A stretch of 64,000 bases of DNA, taken from positions 40,395,872-40,459,871 of the forward strand of contig OX246741.1 in assembly GCA_945910005.1 (NCBI GenBank), in the 5' to 3' direction. Source of the stretch: Isoperla grammatica (Eukaryota > Arthropoda > Insecta > Plecoptera > Perlodidae). Of this stretch, positions 58,597-64,000 are shown piece by piece (position 1 is the first letter of the stretch; the number at the start of each line of letters is the position of its first letter). The translations under genes were made by a program, and so were the position numbers. Under the pieces are notes generated by a model. It had not been told where the DNA came from, did no database searches, and saw only the letters and a list, made by a program, of their open reading frames with translations.

Positions 58597-60559
58597 TTTA
58601 AACAATTAAAAACTTATTTATTTATTTAATCCAGTCTAGGATCGTTTTTTGAAGTTTTTAACAACAATATCCAGTATGACAATTTGAAATTTAAAACATT
58701 TGTACGAGATGTTTGACACACAAATGTATTAATTTCAAAACTTATAACACAAGGAGAATATTATTTTTTCTTGTACTTTCAGATGTTGACAATTCTCCAT
58801 TGAAAATCGAAAAACTATGGAATCATACAAATAAAGTACACTGAGAAATGAACATGTAAACATTCTTAATACTGTTCTATTTTGTTTACTAGTATATATT
58901 ACAGGATCTCGTTACAATATTCTATATCTATAATTTTGGTTTATGAACGTATAATTTTAAGATTTTGCTACTAATTATAAATACTCTCAAAACATATTTC
59001 AATCTATACATTGAACCAATGCCAGGTTCAGCAAGCATGGTATGTGGGTATGTGACCTGTGTTGTCGATACTATCAGCCAGATAGTTCGTTAACACCGGT
59101 GACATCACAAGTTCCCTCGCGGCCCCGCAGCGCTAACCTGCGTGAGCTACGACGACGCTTCTGATTGGCCGAGACGCGATCATTCACGCACACTGTGAAC
59201 CAGGCTCTAGGGCTGGATTTTATGAATAATTAGATGAAAAACTCTTTAGCAATTATTATTGAAATCATTTTTAATGGCTTACTTTAAAGTTGTTACGAAG
59301 TTTGTTTAAGACACGTGTTTGTTTGTGGTATGTGTTGCAACGTTTGGTCATCTGGACGTGTCTTGACTTTATATTCAAATTTCAATGACTGTCGTATGTT
59401 TTGAAGGATATCTTTAGGAGCGACAACTATAGAAAGAAACGTCGACATAAATATATCATTACTTATAAATAAGATTTTCAAATATGCACAACTATGAAAA
59501 AGATAACATCTATAAACTAGTAGAAGTATTTCCAATGAAAAAAATAATTCATTGTTTCAAAATTCATCATGATGTAGGCTTCGAATTTAAAAAATGGACA
59601 TGTTTTTATCTAAATGCAAAGATAAGATGAAGATAACCACACAAAATAAAAAGATAATATAATAATAAATGATCTAGATTCTAGATAACTTACTAAATAT
59701 AATTTCACAGAAAATGTTCGTTATTTTAGAGTCCTACTTAAGAATAACAATTAGTAATTAAATTAATTAAATTTGTATTGTAATGTTACAGCCATGTACC
59801 TGTCCGCACATGCAAAAAGAAATACATCTTTGATAGAATCTATAAATCACAACACAACACTGCCAGTTATTAATGAAATAATATTGTTTTAAACGGGCGT
59901 TTAACCGATTGCATGATTCCCCAGTCTCGAGTCGTGATTCTATTTCAGGCCTCGAGAATCCATCAGGCCACTTCCTTATTGTTTCCAGACGTCAATTACC
60001 CGGCGTGCAAACAACCACGTGTGCTCAGTGCTCACCAACCTCGTACCTATCAACACTGCATAAAACGGTGCTGCATAAATTAAAAGCCAATAATTGGTTC
60101 CCATATAGTTGCGCTAATACCGCACGTCAATCTGGTGTGGTCATCTAGGGGGGCTGCAATAATATCCCACGGACCACGTCACGACCAGGCGGTGTCACGT
60201 GATAGGGGGCTCTGCCCACCCGGTCAGCTGGGCACCTCGGCAACACGCCGCAGCCATCACGGAGAGTGGCAGCATATGATAACATCGTATCATCGCTTCA
60301 ATCCAAACATAATGGATTTTTTTTGTTTATATAATTTGTTCGTTATCTGTAGACCCTGATAATATTTGTCATGTGCATATTTTTTAAAAGTTGTTTTTAA
60401 GATAAACCTTAAATTCACACGATCTGCTACCGCAGGATGTTTAGTACTTTCAAGTAAGTAAAATCAAAGGTTTTAAGTTATTTTCTGTACTTAGCTACGA
60501 TCCAATCAGAAGACTGGTACAAAAGAACGGCGATACGTCTAGTGTGCATCTTTCCGAAT
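58597..60559. other. Intergenic sequence
   Basis: No gene recognised. GC-richer patches lie at 59,090-59,190 and 59,990-60,260, the latter with two CACGTG words (about 60,017 and 60,197). Frames at 59,909-60,148 and 60,135-60,359 plus are unrecognised. Confidence 0.4.
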
Positions 60560-60735
60560 GTGTAAATTTCCGAAGATGCAGAATCGAGGAACTGTCAAAT
60601 CCGTAATGTTTAATAGCCCGATAGTGTAGATCCACGAAAGGAAATCTCCCGAGCTTTCATTAAATTGAATCTATAAAACTCCAAACGTGCGCATCCACGA
60701 AAGCGCAAACCCCGAATGTGTAGTTTTACAACACA
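60560..60735. repeat. Degenerate repeat of CGAATGTGTA / ATCCACGAAA words
   Basis: Words such as CCGAATGTGTAAATTTCCGA, GATAGTGTAGATCCACGAAA, ACGTGCGCATCCACGAAAGC and CCGAATGTGTAG recur at irregular 30-60 bp spacing. It looks like an old, decayed minisatellite. Confidence 0.45.
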
Positions 60736-60948
60736 AACACACATGCGGCTTACTGTTTCACTTGACCCAGTGGATAGTTAATATGAATTCGGAATTTTTT
60801 TACTCATTTGACTCATTTGTTTAGAAACACGATAATACTCTATCCCAGATCTAGTGCATAGATCTGCTTTCGAAGCCCAGCGAGGACATATTTTAATCTA
60901 CACTTTACGCTAACTATCCAAAGGTGGTTGACTTGAAAACCACCTGGC

Positions 60949-61928
60949 TACCAGGCGTCGCGTCGGTAGTGAAGAGAGGACAGCCATGTATCCCATGCTA
61001 GTGCGTCGTACAGCCATGCACAGTCCACACACCTGCGAGCCAACTGTTGCGCAGCGAAGCTTCCTCTAATTGCTACCAGGCGTCGCGTCGGTAGTGAAGA
61101 GAGGACAGCCATGTATCCCATGCTAGTGCGTCGTACAGCCATGCACAGTCCACACACCTGCGAGCCAACTGTTGCGCAGCGAAGCTTCCTCTAATTGCTA
61201 CCAGGCGTCGCGTCGGTAGTGAAGAGAGGACAGCCATGTATCCCATGCTAGTGCGTCGTACAGCCATGCACAGTCCACCCACCTGCGAGCCAACTGTTGC
61301 GCAGCGAAGCTTCCTCTAATTGCTACCAGGCGTCGCGTCGGTAGTGAAGAGAGGACAGCCATGTATCCCATGCTAGTGCGTCGTACAGCCGTGCACAGTC
61401 CACACACCTGCGAGCCAACTGTTGCGCAGCGAAGCTTCCTCTAATTGCTACCAGGCGTCGCGTCGGTAGTGAAGAGAGGACAGCCATGTATCCCATGCTA
61501 GTGCGTCGTACAGCCATGCACAGTCCACACACCTGCGAGCCAACTGTTGCGCAGCGAAGCTTCCTCTAATTGCTACCAGGCGTCGCGTCGGTAGTGAAGA
61601 GAGGACAGCCATGTATCCCATGCTAGTGCGTCGTACAGCCATGCACAGTCCACACACCTGCGAGCCAACTGTTGCGCAGCGAAGCTTCCTCTAATTGCTA
61701 CCAGGCGTCGCGTCGGTAGTGAAGAGAGGACAGCCATGTATCCCATGCTAGTGCGTCGTACAGCCATGCACAGTCCACACACCTGCGAGCCAACTGTTGC
61801 GCAGCGAAGCTTCCTCTAATTGCTACCAGGCGTCGTGACGGTAGTGAAGAGAGGACAGCCATGTATCCCATGCTAGTGCGTCGTACAGCCATGCACAGTC
61901 CACACACCTGCGAGCCAACTGTTGCGCA
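60949..61928. repeat. 125-bp tandem repeat, about 8 copies
   Basis: The unit starts CTACCAGGCGTCGCGTCGGT, includes AGAGAGGACAGCCATGTATC and ACCTGCGAGCCAACTGTTGC, and ends GCAGCGAAGCTTCCTCTAAT then TG. Copies are almost identical; differences I see are CCACCC (about 61,277), GCCGTGC (about 61,389) and CGTCGTGACGG in the last copy. A 69-codon minus frame repeats once per unit and has no known domain. The array is split by the LINE at 61,929. Confidence 0.97.
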
Positions 61929-62529
61929 TTTTTTTTTTTTTTTTTTTTTTTTTTTCATTAAATCCACATCTACATCTGACGCCACCTAAGCCGAAGCTTA
62001 TATGCGTCTATCTTTTCTTGTATTTGTGTTATCTCTTGCTGTTTTTCTTGAAGTCCGACCTTAGGAGTCCTCAAATTGGTAACCCTCCTTTGTCGTTGGT
62101 ATTGTCTTTGCAATGTATTAGCTTCTTGTTCTTGATATTATTCTCCTTGTATATTTATTCATCTTCTTCTGCTCTTCGTAGTTTCTGTTTACTCCATTTC
62201 GGATGATTTTCCTTTGACTAGGCATAAATCGTTGCTTCTATGGTTGTTTTTGTTTCAACCTGATGAGGATTCATGTGCTTCTTCTGTGCTTTGCTTCCCC
62301 TCCAGTGGTCGCAGTGATCGTATTCCTTCTTCTGAGTGTTCAGCTCCTCTTCTTCCAAGTTATGTCGTCTTCTCCACGATTCTTCCTCTCTTTTCTTCTT
62401 TTCACTGTCTGGTGGTTCTTGAGGAGAATACTTCTGCTGATCTTGATTTCCCTTCTGGTGATCGAACTGGTCATCTTCTTTTCTTTTTGAGTTAACTGGT
62501 CACTTTCCGGTTTCCTCTTCAAGTCGTAG

Positions 62530-63080
62530 CTTTCTGCCCCTCTGCGTCATTTCTTCTTATCGCTGTCCTCTGTTTCTACGTGTTTTCCTGTTTCTTCTTC
62601 AATCTTGACCGTCACCTAATCTTCTCCTTCCCTGACTGCATGCCCTGGAAGATGTTGGTTTCATGTCTTCTGTGCGACGTTCTCTTAGATTCTCTTCTTT
62701 GTTTCTCTTCAACTCCTCGTCTTCTTTTCTTCTTATCGCTGTCTTCTGTTTCCTGTTTCTTGATATTTTCCTGTTTCTTCTTCAAACTTGACTGTCGCCC
62801 CCTCTTCTTCTCTGACTGTATGCCCTGGTTTGTTGAGTACACTGGTCCCTTTCCGATATCCTCTTCGGGTCGTGGCGTACTTTTCTTCTGTTCCTCTTCT
62901 CTGTTCTTCTTATCGCTGCCTTCTGTTTCTTGATGTTTTCGTGTTTCTTCTTCAATCTTGACTGTCGTCCCATCTTCTTCCTCCCTGACTGCGTGTTCTG
63001 GAATATATTGGTTTCAAGTCTTCTGTACGTTGTTATCTTAGATTGTCTTCTTTGTTCCTCTTCAACTTCTTTCACAATTG
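62530..63080 (-). repeat. Degenerate internal repeats in the LINE 3' region
   Basis: Three to four copies, roughly 170-185 bp apart, of CTTATCGCTG.CTTCTGTTTC then CTGTTTCTTCTTCAA.CTTG (about 62,555, 62,725, 62,908), plus GTTGGTTTCATGTCTTC near 62,655 and 63,010. On the minus strand these encode ETNIFQ..QSG, RQS.LKKK.ENIKKQ peptides in shifting frames, which suggests a once-coding basic/acidic repeat domain now frameshifted. Confidence 0.6.
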
Positions 63081-63159
63081 TTGCTGTATATTCTTTGCTG
63101 ATTTGGTGTTTTGGACGGCGCTTGCTAATCTTCGATTCTTCTATTCTCCCTATTTTGTG

Positions 63160-63868
63160 TCACCAATCCTCATCTTCTTCTTCTTCTTCTTCTTCTTCTT
63201 CTGAGTACACATCTGATTGATTTCGCTGTTTCCCTCTTCTTGTTGGATTTCTCTCTTGCATATACCCTCCTACTTCATCTCTCGCATCCAGCCTGTCTTC
63301 TTCCAGTTCTTCTTGTCGGCGATTAAACACGTCTATTGCGAACTTCTCAAGTTGTCTGTAGTGATTTTTGCAATTGAGCATCCCTCTAAAGTCTTGTAAT
63401 CTCCTTGCTTCCTTAAGACGTTCTTCATTTAGATGTTCTTTCCTTATGTCCGAATACAGTTCGCAATCTTGCAGTACGTGCCAAATGTCTTCACGGATTC
63501 CACATCTGCAAACATCATATTGTTCAAGTCCAAGTCTTCTTAGATTCGCTCGAAAAGGGCCGTGTCCTGTTAGCAGGAAAGCAAGTTGCAGACCTGGTTG
63601 AAACCATTCAATCCATGTAGCTCGTTCAATGGTTGATGGTATAAAACTGTGCGTTACTCTACCTTTCTCCGTTTGATCCCACAAGTCCTGCCATTGCTCT
63701 TCACATGTATCAGATATTCTTCTATTCTCGCATCTTATGAATATTCTTCGTTCTCTGTTTAGCAGTCTCGTTGTATCACTTGTAATGTTACCACAGGTTT
63801 TCGCGATATTTTTCGTTACGAAGTATCTGAAACCTGATCTTGTAATTTCTAGATCTAGCGGTAGTTTT
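63160..63868 (-). pseudogene. LINE ORF2 C-terminal domain (partial)
   Basis: Read on the minus strand, the frame is open from the truncation point (about 63,868) to a stop at 63,160, roughly 236 codons. It begins with AGKLPLDLEI, which resembles the segment just downstream of the reverse transcriptase domain in R1/I/Jockey-group non-LTR elements. It then contains a CCHC zinc knuckle, CRCGIREDIWHVLQDC (C-x1-C-x7-H-x4-C, about 120-135 residues from the truncation), characteristic of LINE ORF2 C termini. The tail is poly-Glu from a (TTC)n microsatellite. There is no start codon because the element is truncated. Assignment to a specific clade is not secure. Confidence 0.85.
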
Positions 63869-64000
63869 CCTGCGAGAACTGTTGCGCAGCGAAGCTTCCT
63901 CTAATTGCTACCAGGCGTCGCGTCGGTAGTGAAGAGAGGACAGCCATGTATCCCATGCTAGTGCGTCGTACAGCCATGCACAGTCCACACACCTGCGAGC
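63869..64000. repeat. Continuation of the 125-bp array beyond the LINE
   Basis: After the LINE the array resumes in register at AACTGTTGCGCAGCGAAGC and continues to the window edge with a further unit, so the array extends past 64,000. Confidence 0.97.

Larger units (their letters stand above)
61929..63868 (-). mobile_element. 5'-truncated LINE inserted in the 125-bp array
   Basis: The poly(A) tail appears as T27 at 61,929-61,955. Target duplication: CCTGCGAGCCAACTGTTGCG then CA at 61,907-61,928, and CCTGCGAGAACTGTTGCGCA at 63,869-63,888, identical except for 2 missing bases. A 3' poly(A), 5' truncation and a duplication of about 20 bp are the signature of target-primed reverse transcription. 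The element is 1.94 kb and lacks its reverse transcriptase core. An unusually long, K/E/R-rich 3' region follows the C-terminal domain. Confidence 0.9.

Noticed and set aside
60948..61985. A family of eight 69-codon genes in tandem
   Set aside because: The same frame is simply repeated by the 125-bp satellite with period 125 (not a multiple of 3). There is no domain and no independent start context.
61922..63220. Several plus-strand, Ser/Phe-rich open frames (hydrophobic proteins)
   Set aside because: They are antisense to the K/E-rich LINE 3' region, whose pyrimidine-rich complement avoids stops.

Overview
This window looks like a piece of a non-coding, repeat-laden animal genome. There are no operons or ribosome-binding sites, and I found no intact single-copy protein gene. 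What it does hold is tRNA-derived SINE-like elements, hAT-type DNA transposons with exact 8-bp target duplications, foldback/MITE hairpins, a 5'-truncated LINE with a poly(A) tail, homopolymer C/G tracts and a 200-bp N scaffold gap. The element mix and AT-rich unique sequence fit an invertebrate, and I would guess an arthropod. The sequence alone does not prove the taxon.

The dominant feature is tandem repetition. At least 18 unrelated minisatellite or microsatellite arrays, with unit lengths of 5, 7, 11, 15, 28, 29, 33, 34, 44/45, 49 (two different), 53, 54, 60, 91, 95, 96 and 125 bp, occupy about 14 kb (about 22%) by my hand estimate. Layout of the large ones: 33-bp array at 0.8-2.0 kb; 34-bp at 3.8-4.7 kb; 60-bp at 5.8-8.3 kb; 49-bp palindromic at 15.0-15.3 kb; 44/45-bp at 16.2-18.2 kb; pentamer at 19.0 kb; CpG-dense 54-bp at 21.7-22.4 kb; E-box-rich 11-bp at 25.7 kb; 53-bp at 34.6 kb; 15-bp at 35.8-37.0 kb; about 28-bp compound array at 44.1-45.5 kb; 49-bp array cut by the assembly gap at 51.6-51.95 kb; 7-bp purine array at 52.2 kb; 29-bp at 57.0-57.8 kb; 125-bp at 60.9-64.0 kb. 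Several show higher-order structure (165 bp, 120 bp, 147 bp). Most of the long open reading frames lie in these arrays and are by-products of stop-free repeat units.

Mobile elements lie between the arrays: two non-autonomous hAT elements (29,776-30,494 and 40,850-41,503), several foldback/MITE elements (14.4, 18.7, 40.5, 52.7, 52.85, 55.2 and 58.4 kb), at least three SINE-like families, and at the right end a reverse-strand LINE fragment (61,929-63,868). That LINE is inserted inside the 125-bp array and is flanked by an approximate 20-22 bp duplication of the array sequence. Its C-terminal domain, with a CCHC zinc-knuckle motif, is the only convincing protein-coding sequence in the window. 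A small GC-rich, CCAAT-containing patch at about 48.3-48.5 kb is the best, still weak, promoter candidate.

I found no CRISPR array, rRNA, bona fide tRNA gene or biosynthetic/defence gene cluster. The most interesting things are the density and internal architecture of the arrays, and the clean transposon insertion histories that can be read from target duplications.
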